A stretch of DNA of 64,000 nt from Flavivirga jejuensis (GTDB lineage: Bacteria > Bacteroidota > Bacteroidia > Flavobacteriales > Flavobacteriaceae), in assembly GCF_030540765.1 (NCBI RefSeq), contig NZ_JAUOEL010000004.1, positions 186,001 through 250,000 of the forward strand. The letters run 5' to 3'. The notes below the pieces were generated by a model that had not been told where the DNA came from, did not search any database, and saw only the letters and a list, made by a program, of their open reading frames with translations. A program made the position numbers and the translations under genes. This document shows, piece by piece, positions 33,852-41,555 of the stretch (position 1 is the stretch's first letter; every line of letters begins with the position of its first letter).

Positions 33852-35111
33852 ATGAGTAGGATTTTTAAAGAGAAATCAAAACCATTACCAATCAGTAAAG
33901 AGATGGTATCACGAGCTTTTAAGCGTGTAAAATCTAACAAAGGAGTTGGAGGAGTCGACGGATTAAGTCTTAAAGACTATGAGGAGGACTTGTCTAACAA
34001 TCTTTACAAATTATGGAATCGATTAGCTTCAGGGAGTTATTTCCCACCAGCAGTAAAAGAAGTAGAAATACCAAAAGATAACGGGAAGTATCGAAAGTTG
34101 GGAATACCAACGATTGCCGACAGAACAGCTCAACAAGTCATCAAAGATTTAATAGAGACAGAGTTGGAGCAACACTTCCACGAGTCATCGTATGGTTACA
34201 GACCCTTGCGAAGCTCACATCAAGCCTTACAATCGGTAAAAGAGAATGTGCGTAAATATGCTTGGGTGATTGATTTAGACATCAAAAATTTCTTTAATAA
34301 TGTCAATCATGAAAAGTTGTTAATGGCTTTAGATAGGCACATAGAAGAGAAATGGGTAAAGATGTATATTTCAAGATGGCTTACAGCTCCTGTATTAAAG
34401 CAAAATGGAGATTTGGAGGAACGAAACGGAAAAGGGACACCACAAGGAGGTGTTGTTAGTCCTCTGTTATCAAATTTGTATTTACATTATGCATTCGATT
34501 TATGGATGGAAAAGGAGTTTACGAGACTATCTTTTGTACGTTATGCAGACGATATGATAATTCATTGCCATAGCGAAGAGCAGGCTCATTATGTTTTAGA
34601 TAAAGTCCAAACACGATTGCGAGCATGTGATTTGGAGTTGCATCCAGAGAAAACCACCATTGTGTATTGCAAAGACTACCGTAGAGTCGAGAAAGGAAAT
34701 CCAACAAAGTTTGAATTTCTAGGTTTTAGTTTTCGTCCAGAAAGTAAGGCTTCAAATCGAGGAGGAATGTTTTTGGGTTATGACTGTACTATCAGTAAGA
34801 AGAAGTATTCTAAAATAATACAGAAGTTCAAGGATATGGAGTTGCACAGATGGTCAGGAGCAACTATAGAAAGCATAGCCTATGAGTTGAATCCTTATAT
34901 TAGAGGTTGGATGCATTACTATGAAAAGTTTAGAAAAGGTAGTTTAAAAAATGTATTTCATCGATTGCATAACAGATTGGAAAAATGGATACTAAACAAG
35001 TACAAACGATTTAAGAGAAGTAGAAAACGAGCCTTTGAGTATTTAAAAAATATACATAAGACTCAACCTTATCTTTTCTATCATTGGAAAGTTGGTTATG
35101 CATTTGTATAG
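33852..35111 (+). CDS. ltrA: Group II intron reverse transcriptase/maturase
   Basis: A 419-residue intron-encoded protein that assists splicing and reverse-transcribes the intron during retrohoming. RT motifs in order are GVGGVDGLSLKDYE (RT0/1), IPKDNGKYRKLGIPTIADR (RT2), SSYGYRPLRSSHQAL (RT3/4), GTPQGGVVSPLLSNLYL, and the catalytic RYADDMIIH (RT5). A maturase (X) domain covers about residues 300-419 (NPYIRGWMHYYEKF). No HNH endonuclease domain is visible at the C-terminus, as in introns that target hairpins or single-stranded DNA. The gene looks intact. Confidence 0.93.
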   Translation: MSRIFKEKSKPLPISKEMVSRAFKRVKSNKGVGGVDGLSLKDYEEDLSNNLYKLWNRLASGSYFPPAVKEVEIPKDNGKYRKLGIPTIADRTAQQVIKDLIETELEQHFHESSYGYRPLRSSHQALQSVKENVRKYAWVIDLDIKNFFNNVNHEKLLMALDRHIEEKWVKMYISRWLTAPVLKQNGDLEERNGKGTPQGGVVSPLLSNLYLHYAFDLWMEKEFTRLSFVRYADDMIIHCHSEEQAHYVLDKVQTRLRACDLELHPEKTTIVYCKDYRRVEKGNPTKFEFLGFSFRPESKASNRGGMFLGYDCTISKKKYSKIIQKFKDMELHRWSGATIESIAYELNPYIRGWMHYYEKFRKGSLKNVFHRLHNRLEKWILNKYKRFKRSRKRAFEYLKNIHKTQPYLFYHWKVGYAFV

Positions 35112-35123
35112 GTTGTATAATAA

Positions 35124-35157
35124 GAGCCGTATGACGGGAGACTGTCACGTACGGTTC
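35124..35157 (+). ncRNA. Group II intron domain V
   Basis: A 34-nt catalytic hairpin with lower stem GAGCCGTA / TACGGTTC, a bulge, upper stem TGAC..GTCA and GAGA loop, including the conserved AGC triad. Confidence 0.85.
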
Positions 35158-35200
35158 TGTGAGAGGTATGAGGTGAAATTCCTTGTTCCTACTTGACTAT

Positions 35201-35243
35201 GCGCTAGCGGGGGGAGTTGTATTTAAGCAAAAGTCTAGTTAAT
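35201..35243 (+). pseudogene. REP arm plus short protein tail
   Basis: GCGCTAGCGGGGGG is followed in frame by GVVFKQKSS and a stop. No immunity gene follows before the next REP arm (35327). It resembles the other cassette starts but is too short for assignment. Confidence 0.3.
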
Positions 35244-35326
35244 CTGAAGAGGAAGAACGCTATATTTTAATACTTTTGTATTGGGAGCCGCTTGAGTACA
35301 GTATACGGGCACGGAAAACATTTCCG
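35244..35326. other. Unassigned spacer between REP arms
   Basis: About 80 bases with no frame or hairpin I can assign; it ends ACATTTCC before the next GCGCTAGCGGG arm. Confidence 0.3.
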
Positions 35327-35337
35327 CGCTAGCGGGT

Positions 35338-35511
35338 AAAGTTAAGTCTATTGAATTTTATAATGCTTTAAGTCAACGTATTTACTATGAGAATATTTTT
35401 AATATCTCTGATATAAAAGTTAATGTATCGACTTTTAGAAAAGGTATATACTTCATAAAAGTAAATTTTGAAAGCACCAAAGTAGTATCATCGAAATTAA
35501 TATTGAATTAA
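35338..35511 (+). pseudogene. Type IX secretion C-terminal sorting domain remnant
   Basis: In frame from the REP arm GCGCTAGCGGG, 57 residues read KVKSIEFYNALSQRI... through VNVSTFRKGIYFIKVNF to KLILN and a stop. This is the pattern of a type A T9SS sorting signal (I-x-I/F-Y-N-x-L-x-Q, later L/F-x-x-G-x-Y-x-x-K, ending K-L-I). The rest of the secreted protein is missing. It indicates that one array unit came from a T9SS-exported protein. Confidence 0.7.
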
Positions 35512-35517
35512 AAACAC

Positions 35518-35541
35518 GATTACCCAACAAAGGTAATCTTT
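35518..35541 (+). terminator. Hairpin after the T9SS tail
   Basis: GATTACC / GGTAATC with a 7-base loop, followed by a short TTT. Weak terminator. Confidence 0.4.
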
Positions 35542-35616
35542 GCACAAGGCACTAAAAAAACACAGAATTTAATTCAAATTACAATAGAAATTAATTTTAG
35601 ATAGAATATCAATATC

Positions 35617-36129
35617 ATGAGAGTAGTATATGTTTTAATAATAGCTCTTCTTTTAATTTGCTGTAAAGATGATAAGCAGATTGTTGTGTATAGTAAAATG
35701 GAAAAATCTTTTATTAATGATGAATATAAAAATGTTTGGAATTTAAATCCAGTATTTTCATTTGAACAGGCTCAGAAATTGTCAAAATCTAACAAAAAAG
35801 ATATTTTGGTTGTGTTTACAGGAATTAACAATAGTGGAACTCCTAAAATGATTTGGGAAATATTAAACAATAGAGACGTTTCTAATACTATTAACAACAA
35901 TTTTGTTTTTTGTATATTATTCACAGATGTTCCATATAATTTAAGAAAAAGTGATACTATTTCAATTAAAAAGAAAAACTTGCAATTAAGAAAAACTCTT
36001 TCAAAAACGACTAGTGCAAATTCATTTATAAAAGTTAATCCAAGTGGAGAAAAAGTATCTAAGGAACTAATATTAGTTTCAAAGAAACAAAAAAGGGATT
36101 TATTAATATTTTTAACAGAAAACAAATAA
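35617..36129 (+). CDS. Thioredoxin-like lipoprotein lacking the CxxC active site
   Basis: A 170-residue protein with lipobox LLLICCKDD (Cys about 15-16). A thioredoxin-fold pattern follows: KDILVVFTG, then the KM that normally follows CxxC, a helix, FVFCILFTDVP, and NSFIKVNPSGEKV (cis-Pro side). Where thioredoxin_7-type proteins have CxxC before K-M, this one has N-S-G-T-P, so both redox cysteines are missing. It is probably a non-redox binding protein. It follows the T9SS tail and ends about 20 bases before a REP left arm. Confidence 0.6.
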   Translation: MRVVYVLIIALLLICCKDDKQIVVYSKMEKSFINDEYKNVWNLNPVFSFEQAQKLSKSNKKDILVVFTGINNSGTPKMIWEILNNRDVSNTINNNFVFCILFTDVPYNLRKSDTISIKKKNLQLRKTLSKTTSANSFIKVNPSGEKVSKELILVSKKQKRDLLIFLTENK

Positions 36130-36144
36130 TAAATCTGTTAGAAG

Positions 36145-36163
36145 CCCCCCCTGATGGCGCTAG
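36145..36163. repeat. REP-like left arm, MITE-interrupted
   Basis: CCCCCCCTGATGGCGCTAG. Its partner arm GCGCTAGCGGGGG is at 36304-36316. The two are separated only by repeat D. Confidence 0.75.
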
Positions 36164-36300
36164 TTCAATGTCATTAAGTTAAGGGGATTTGTTCTGTTTT
36201 GTCACATTGAGCGCAGTCGAAATGCTTTTAAAAACTAAGGTTTATAAGGTCTTCGACTGCGCTCAGACTGACATTTTAGTCTTAACTTAATGGCATTGAA
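36164..36300. repeat. MITE-like repeat D, copy 1
   Basis: A 137-bp element with 20-bp terminal inverted repeats (left TTCAATGTCATTAAGTTAAG, right its complement with one mismatch). It is inserted between the two arms of a REP-like palindrome. A second copy lies at 49280-49435. An inner hairpin (GAGCGCAGTCGAA..TTCGACTGCGCTC) adds structure. Confidence 0.8.
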
Positions 36301-36316
36301 CGAGCGCTAGCGGGGG

Positions 36317-36420
36317 CATTGCTGGTACAAGAACAACTCTGCAAGAGAAATTTTTCTATAAAGGCACTGTGTATAGGATTGATGCAGAGAGTATTATAGG
36401 ACATAATTTAAGACAATAGA
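36317..36420 (+). pseudogene. Toxin-tail remnant before the 168-residue immunity-like gene
   Basis: In frame from the REP arm, the DNA encodes about 34 residues, GIAGTRTTLQEKFFYKG... ending GHNLRQ, then a stop; the next gene starts 3 bases later. It looks like the C-terminal end of a nuclease-type toxin tip whose main body is gone. Confidence 0.5.
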
Positions 36421-36423
36421 ATA

Positions 36424-36930
36424 ATGAATACAAAAATTCAAGAATTAATAGAAGAAGCTAAATTGATTAATGACCATAAAGCAATAATGTCGGCTTTAAC
36501 AAATCTGGGTTTATTAATGGAGAGGCACACACAGGATAGATATTCAGATGAGGATTATCTTATATTACTTGGTAATGATGAAGATTTGTTTAAACTAAGG
36601 TTATCTGAAGCAGATACAACGGAAATTGTTCATTTCTTATTTTACCACATTATAAATATTAATGTTTATCCAGTTACTGTTGCTTGGTGCTTTGGCAAAT
36701 GTTACGGATGTGATATATATAGCGGCATTAAGCAATTGTTGAAATTATATAAAGACAATGATGATGTTTGTGAGCAATTATTATTTTCTCTGAATGGGTT
36801 ATATGACCCAAGAGAAACCTTTAAGGATGTTGCAAAAATATTAGAGGATTCTATTAAGAGTATTCCTTTACCAAGGACAAATGAAGTTTTGAAGGAAAAT
36901 TTCGACCTTTTAAATTATGATGAAGATTAA
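36424..36930 (+). CDS. Candidate immunity protein
   Basis: A 168-residue soluble, acidic, mostly helical protein (HFLFYHIININVYPVTVAWCF; DVCEQLLFSLNGLYDPRETF). No signal peptide is present. HEAT-like helical immunity proteins of polymorphic toxin systems have this look. It follows a toxin-tail remnant by 3 bases and is closed by a terminator at 36962. This is the last unit of the array. Function is inferred from position. Confidence 0.65.
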   Translation: MNTKIQELIEEAKLINDHKAIMSALTNLGLLMERHTQDRYSDEDYLILLGNDEDLFKLRLSEADTTEIVHFLFYHIININVYPVTVAWCFGKCYGCDIYSGIKQLLKLYKDNDDVCEQLLFSLNGLYDPRETFKDVAKILEDSIKSIPLPRTNEVLKENFDLLNYDED

Positions 36931-36961
36931 AATATAAAATCTTAGCAGTATTTAATAAAGC

Positions 36962-36988
36962 GAGCGTATTTAGGTATGCTCTTTTTTG
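36962..36988 (+). terminator. Rho-independent terminator
   Basis: GAGCGTA / TATGCTC stem with a 6-base loop and TTTTTT tail, closing the immunity array. Confidence 0.7.
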
Positions 36989-37110
36989 TTTATTATTAAT
37001 CTTCGAATTTGAATAGCTCATAAACCTCAATTCTGATTATAATGGTTGCCAATTTCATACTTAAAGTTGTTTTGCCATGCCCTAGTTTAGTAACACCATA
37101 ACGCTATTCA

Positions 37111-37953
37111 CTAATGAAGTTTTTCACCACAATTATAACAAAAATCGGCACCATCTTTATGTTTTTCGGATAGGCAATTGGAACAAGATTGCGAATTTAA
37201 CTGCACGTCTTCTTCTATGATTTTATTCGCCTTACTTTGAGTTGCATATTCTGCAGATACAATACCAGTAGGCACAGCGATGATACCATAACCTAAAATC
37301 ATAACAATAGAGGCTATGAATTGTCCTAAAGGTGTTACGGGTGAAATATCACCATAGCCAACGGTGGTTAAAGTAACAATACACCAATATACACTTGTTG
37401 GGATGCTAGTAAAACCAGCTTCTTCACCTTCAATAAGGTACATAATAGTACCTAAAATAATGGCAATAATGACAACGGTAAATAAAAATACAGATATTTT
37501 TACACGACTGGATCTTAGGGCTTTTAATAATGTGTTAGATGCTCCTAAATAACGAACTAATTTTAATATTCTAAAGACTCTAAGTAACCTTAAAGCTCGT
37601 AATGCTGCAAGCGCGTGAATACCTCCAAAAACTAAAGAAATATATTTTGGAATGGTTGATAATAGATCAATAATGCCATAAAAACTAGTAACATATTTAA
37701 AAGGCTTCTTTACAGTGATTATTCTTGCTATATATTCTAGGCTGAATAATATGGTAATGATCCATTCTGATATATTAAGGAAATTATGATATTTTGCATC
37801 GAAAGATTTAACACTCTCTAACATTACTAGAATAATACTTGCTATAATCGTAACAAGTAAAATAATATCGAATATCTTTCCACCAGATGTGTCGGCTTCA
37901 TAAATAATTTCATGAAGTCTTATTTTCCAATGCCTTTTTTTCGGTTTATCCAT
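37111..37953 (-). CDS. Voltage-gated-type potassium channel with C-terminal zinc ribbon
   Basis: A 280-residue ion channel. Segments S1-S4 cover about residues 28-137. S4 is RALRLLRVFRILKLVRYLG (119-137), with regularly spaced Arg/Lys typical of voltage sensors. The pore follows with selectivity filter TVGYGD (197-202) and S6 (210-232). The C-terminal tail has C257xxC260 and C272xxC275, a zinc ribbon of the CSNC...CYNC type. The zinc ribbon may serve as a regulatory or assembly module. It is a single gene, with 24 bases to the DUF3857 gene upstream of its stop on the same strand. Confidence 0.9.
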   Translation of the reverse strand: MDKPKKRHWKIRLHEIIYEADTSGGKIFDIILLVTIIASIILVMLESVKSFDAKYHNFLNISEWIITILFSLEYIARIITVKKPFKYVTSFYGIIDLLSTIPKYISLVFGGIHALAALRALRLLRVFRILKLVRYLGASNTLLKALRSSRVKISVFLFTVVIIAIILGTIMYLIEGEEAGFTSIPTSVYWCIVTLTTVGYGDISPVTPLGQFIASIVMILGYGIIAVPTGIVSAEYATQSKANKIIEEDVQLNSQSCSNCLSEKHKDGADFCYNCGEKLH

Positions 37954-37977
37954 GTATTCAAAAGTAAGAAAGATAGA

Positions 37978-39936
37978 TTACTTTTTCTTTAAAAGTATGA
38001 GTGAATTAGTTTGAATATCAACAATCTTACTCATAAACTCTTTTAAATAGGGGTAATATTCAGCTTCATAAATAGCTTTATTAAAGGATATTTTTAGCAT
38101 GATATTTATAAAGTCACCAAGAACTTTGGTAGAGAAAGTAATTCTACCTGAATTATTCGGTAAAGCTATGTTTTTATCTTTAGGAGATTCAACCATAGTA
38201 TATGTATCGTCATCTAAATGAAATTTGAATAGATAAAAATAAGTATCCTTATAACCAAAATCAATAGGATATGATCTTTCTTGAAGTTTAAAAGGGTTTT
38301 CATTAAAAAATTTCACGAAAAAAGGATTTAAATAGATATAATCACCAGTATCTTCATAATTATAATCTATGCGATAAGATTCTTTAAAGTCTAAACTTGT
38401 AACACCATCACTTGTTACTTCAAAATCTGAAATATCCAAATAAGGAAACTTGTTTTCTAGTTTTTCAACATAAGCGTCACTGTTTTGATAATATGATTTT
38501 TTATAATTTAAAGCGTGATATCCAGTTCGTTTTGAGGTGATACTTCCAGAAATAGTTTCATTTTCATTAAGATGCAGTTCTACTTTGTAAAAAACATTTG
38601 AAGCCTTACTTGGTTTTATATCTACCCATTCACTACCATTTTTAAAATCCATAAGTCTACCATAACCATTCAAACATCTAAAAGGAATATCATCAAAGTT
38701 TAAGTAGCTATCTGTAGCATCCAAATAATAAATCTCATCATTTATGGTTACTTGGGTAATTAGGTAGTTAAATTCAGAAATAACAGGGAAAATTTTTGTT
38801 GCAAATCCATTTTCTCTAGTCGATAATAATACAGGTTTTACATTTATATTAGACTCTTTTAATAGATTATGAAGTAAAATATTTATAGATGATACATTTC
38901 CTGATTTGTTTTTAATTAAATCTTTAATAGAGACATCCTTAAATATATTATAGTCACCATTCCATGTATAGTTTTCTTGAACATAGCTATAAATAGCTTT
39001 TGCTTTTTTTAATAAATCATTTTCATTAATAATCTCAAGAGGCAGTATATCTTTTATATTTATAGGTTTTCTTAATTGTCTTCCAACATCTCCATCTGTT
39101 TTAAATTCATGATCGACTGTTTTCCATGTTTTTGCATAATTATATACACTGCCATCAAAACTTTTAAATGTTTGCAATTCATACTCAACTCTTGCTAAAT
39201 AATTGCTTTTCGAAGTCATGTAATCTTCTTCTATAAAAGCGGGTATATCTTTCATAGCGTAAACACTATTTACACAACCTGCACTGCCACCTCGGTATTC
39301 CAGACAATTCTTTTTTACTTCTGAGGTGTTTATTGTTAATTTTTTGTCCCCAACTAACTTAATATTATAATGCCAATTTGCAGGAATACTTGTTCTGTAT
39401 TCGTTGTATAAAGTTGGTATATCACTTTGAAAATCCCACCCTTTGTAATTAAACATAAAGGGAGAGATAAGTTTATAGCTATACGTAATAATTGATCCTT
39501 CTTTAATATTGGGCAGTGTAAATTTTACAAAGGAATGGTTTTCGTCGTATTTTTCTCTAAATATGTCTTTTTTAAGTAATCTAGTAGTAGTAATGTTTCC
39601 ATCTTCTAAATTATAAGTAGTTGCAATGATTTGTTCTACTCTTTCTTTTTTATTACCATTGTTGTATAGGTGAATGGTAACAGTGGCTTTATTAAAACCT
39701 TCTTTATTTAATATTTTTATTTTTTGTTTTACCTCAGTTCTTAAGTCATAATCGGATCTATCAACAAAACTGTTTCCGTATTTGTATACTATTATGGCGT
39801 TGGCAGTAGAATCTTTTTTAAAAGTATTTGTTTCCAGATCCTCTAGAGTTATTTTGTAAGATTCAGAATTAAAATTAGACTGCGAAAAAAGAATTAAATT
39901 AGTAAGTAGTAAAAAATATAAGGGGATTTGCTTCAT
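37978..39936 (-). CDS. DUF3857 / transglutaminase-like secreted protein
   Basis: A 652-residue exported protein with a signal peptide to about residue 20 (LILFSQ). The N-terminal DUF3857 domain (about 40-230; NHSFVKFTLPNIKEGSIITYSYKLISPF) is followed by a transglutaminase-core-like region (about 315-420; LLKKAKAIYSYVQENYTWNG and KSGNVSSINILLHNLLKES). In the latter the usual catalytic Cys position reads Ser/Val, so activity is doubtful. A DUF3858-like beta domain follows. Such proteins are common and uncharacterised in Bacteroidota. The ATG lies 7 bases from a copy of repeat C. Confidence 0.85.
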   Translation of the reverse strand: MKQIPLYFLLLTNLILFSQSNFNSESYKITLEDLETNTFKKDSTANAIIVYKYGNSFVDRSDYDLRTEVKQKIKILNKEGFNKATVTIHLYNNGNKKERVEQIIATTYNLEDGNITTTRLLKKDIFREKYDENHSFVKFTLPNIKEGSIITYSYKLISPFMFNYKGWDFQSDIPTLYNEYRTSIPANWHYNIKLVGDKKLTINTSEVKKNCLEYRGGSAGCVNSVYAMKDIPAFIEEDYMTSKSNYLARVEYELQTFKSFDGSVYNYAKTWKTVDHEFKTDGDVGRQLRKPINIKDILPLEIINENDLLKKAKAIYSYVQENYTWNGDYNIFKDVSIKDLIKNKSGNVSSINILLHNLLKESNINVKPVLLSTRENGFATKIFPVISEFNYLITQVTINDEIYYLDATDSYLNFDDIPFRCLNGYGRLMDFKNGSEWVDIKPSKASNVFYKVELHLNENETISGSITSKRTGYHALNYKKSYYQNSDAYVEKLENKFPYLDISDFEVTSDGVTSLDFKESYRIDYNYEDTGDYIYLNPFFVKFFNENPFKLQERSYPIDFGYKDTYFYLFKFHLDDDTYTMVESPKDKNIALPNNSGRITFSTKVLGDFINIMLKISFNKAIYEAEYYPYLKEFMSKIVDIQTNSLILLKKK

Positions 39937-39942
39937 ATGTAA

Positions 39943-40157
39943 TCTAAAAATTCTCCGACCCTGGGTCGGGGTTTCCTATTCACCTCTCCTTTGGAGAGGT
40001 CAGAACTGTCTTTTTTGGCAGTTCTGGGTGAGGTAAATAACAAAATTCGGTGTTTTTCCTCTAAAGGCAAAATAAAACTGGCTAAATACGCCTATGGTTT
40101 GCCTAGGGGCTGCTTAAGAGCCCGAAAAGGCAGGAATAGTCAGTTTTAAGAATTTTT
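39943..40157. repeat. Dispersed repeat C, copy 1
   Basis: About 210 bp shared with 54064-54265. It contains hairpins CCGACCC/GGGTCGG, CCTCTCC/GGAGAGG and CAGAACTG/CAGTTCTG, and ends CAGTTTTAAGAATTTTTTTATT. It fills the whole gap between the DUF3857 gene and the exonuclease gene. Confidence 0.8.
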
Positions 40158-41555
40158 TTATTCGAATATAATTTGCTTTACTTTTTTGTTTTTACGGAGA
40201 TAATTTTGAATAATATGCTGTGTATCTCGATTATTATTCATGGGCGTGATAATAGATTCTAAAACCTCAATATTATTTATTTGATAGTTAAGATTGAAGA
40301 AGCCTAAGCCTTTAAATACACCGTTTTCAATAAATATAGCACTACGTTCATCAACTTCACGACCCTTATCTATAATAACCATGTTTTTGTTAGAGTAACT
40401 ATTTTTAGATAAGAGTAATTCTACTCTTTTATTGTACGACTCTGCTGACTCTTCTTGAATACAAGCGCCCTCACACGTTTTTATGTCGTAATTAAAACAG
40501 CTGGTAGTTGTATTGTATACGCCTGTTAGTTTCTGACATAGCTTATATTTTTCAATAGCTTTAATTATAAAACTTTTGCCGCTTTGCTTATTACTAAAAG
40601 TGGTAACCGCTTTTTTGCGTCCGTCTGCAATATCAATTTTTAAGTTAATATAATTATTATCATCTTTAAAACTATATAAAGCATGTGTAAAACTTGTGCG
40701 GCGTAATGATCTGTTAAGTATTGGTTTAACGCGTTTTATTTCTTCGTTTTCTTTTAGTAGTGCTACTAATTCACTACCTGTAGCTTCGTAAGTTACTGCA
40801 GTAACTTGAGCTTGTATTTTTTTTGATTTTTGATTGGTATTTGTAAAATGCTGATTGATGCGTTTTTTTATATTGTTGCTTTTTCCAATATATATAATAG
40901 CGCCATTGGCTTTATGAATGTAGTAAACACCAGTAATAGAGGGTAAATCTTTTATAATATCTATGTGTCTTGGCTCTAATTGGAGTTTCGGGTTTAGTCG
41001 TACAGATTCTTGAATAATACTTTTAGTCGTGTCTTTATCCAAAAGCATTTTAAACAGTTTTACTGTTGCTAATGCATCTCCAGAAGCACGATGTCTGTCT
41101 GTAACAGGAATGCCAAGAGCTCGAACTAATTTACCTAAACTATATGAAGGTTGGTCTGGAATTAAATTTTTTGAGAGTTCGACAGTACAAAGTGATTTTC
41201 TTTCGAAATCAAATCCTAAACGGCTAAATTCTGTTTTTAAAATTCGATAATCAAACTGGGCATTGTGAGCTACTAAAATACAATCATCTGTAATTTCTAC
41301 AATCCGTTTTGCAACCTCATAAAACTTTGGTGCATTACGTAGCATGTTGCTGTTTATACCTGTTAAGTTTACAACAAAGGGCTGTATGTCTCGTTCAGGA
41401 TTAACAAGACTTATGAATTGATCAACGACTTCATGACCATCATACTTATAGATCGCAATTTCTGTAATGCCCTCTTCATTATACTTGCCTCCAGTAGTTT
41501 CTATGTCTAATATTGCGTAAATAAATCTATTTTTAATTATAATTTCGTGAACCAA
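40158..41555 (-). CDS. DnaQ-like exonuclease fused to a GIY-YIG nuclease domain
   Basis: A 465-residue two-nuclease fusion. The N-terminal DEDDh 3'-5' exonuclease (about 12-180) has ExoI AILDIETTGG, ExoII VAHNAQFDYRIL and ExoIII HRASGDALAT. A UvrC/Cho-like GIY-YIG domain (about 205-285; ITGVYYIHKANGAIIYIGKS) and a C-terminal region with CNYDIKTCEGACI follow. The arrangement is known from Bacteroidota and actinobacterial Cho-like repair proteins. The start is a TTG (41553-41555), overlapping yggS by 23 bases. A TATATTTG promoter-like box overlaps that TTG, so a later non-standard start cannot be excluded. Confidence 0.88.
   Translation of the reverse strand: MVHEIIIKNRFIYAILDIETTGGKYNEEGITEIAIYKYDGHEVVDQFISLVNPERDIQPFVVNLTGINSNMLRNAPKFYEVAKRIVEITDDCILVAHNAQFDYRILKTEFSRLGFDFERKSLCTVELSKNLIPDQPSYSLGKLVRALGIPVTDRHRASGDALATVKLFKMLLDKDTTKSIIQESVRLNPKLQLEPRHIDIIKDLPSITGVYYIHKANGAIIYIGKSNNIKKRINQHFTNTNQKSKKIQAQVTAVTYEATGSELVALLKENEEIKRVKPILNRSLRRTSFTHALYSFKDDNNYINLKIDIADGRKKAVTTFSNKQSGKSFIIKAIEKYKLCQKLTGVYNTTTSCFNYDIKTCEGACIQEESAESYNKRVELLLSKNSYSNKNMVIIDKGREVDERSAIFIENGVFKGLGFFNLNYQINNIEVLESIITPMNNNRDTQHIIQNYLRKNKKVKQIIFE

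Larger units (their letters stand above)
33331..35197 (+). mobile_element. Group II intron inserted in a REP-like palindrome
   Basis: The 5' boundary is GTGTG (33331-33335), matching GUGYG. A reverse transcriptase/maturase is encoded at 33852-35111. A 34-nt domain V (35124-35157: GAGCCGTATGACGG, GAGA tetraloop, ACGTACGGTTC) and a domain VI hairpin follow. The 3' boundary is inferred at ..TTGAC (35197) because ligation then gives CTCG|TATGCGCTAGCG, the exact sequence found at the left edges of both RAYT units. Total 1867 nt, with about 520 nt of ribozyme domains before the ORF. The exon junction falls in the hairpin loop. Confidence 0.85.
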
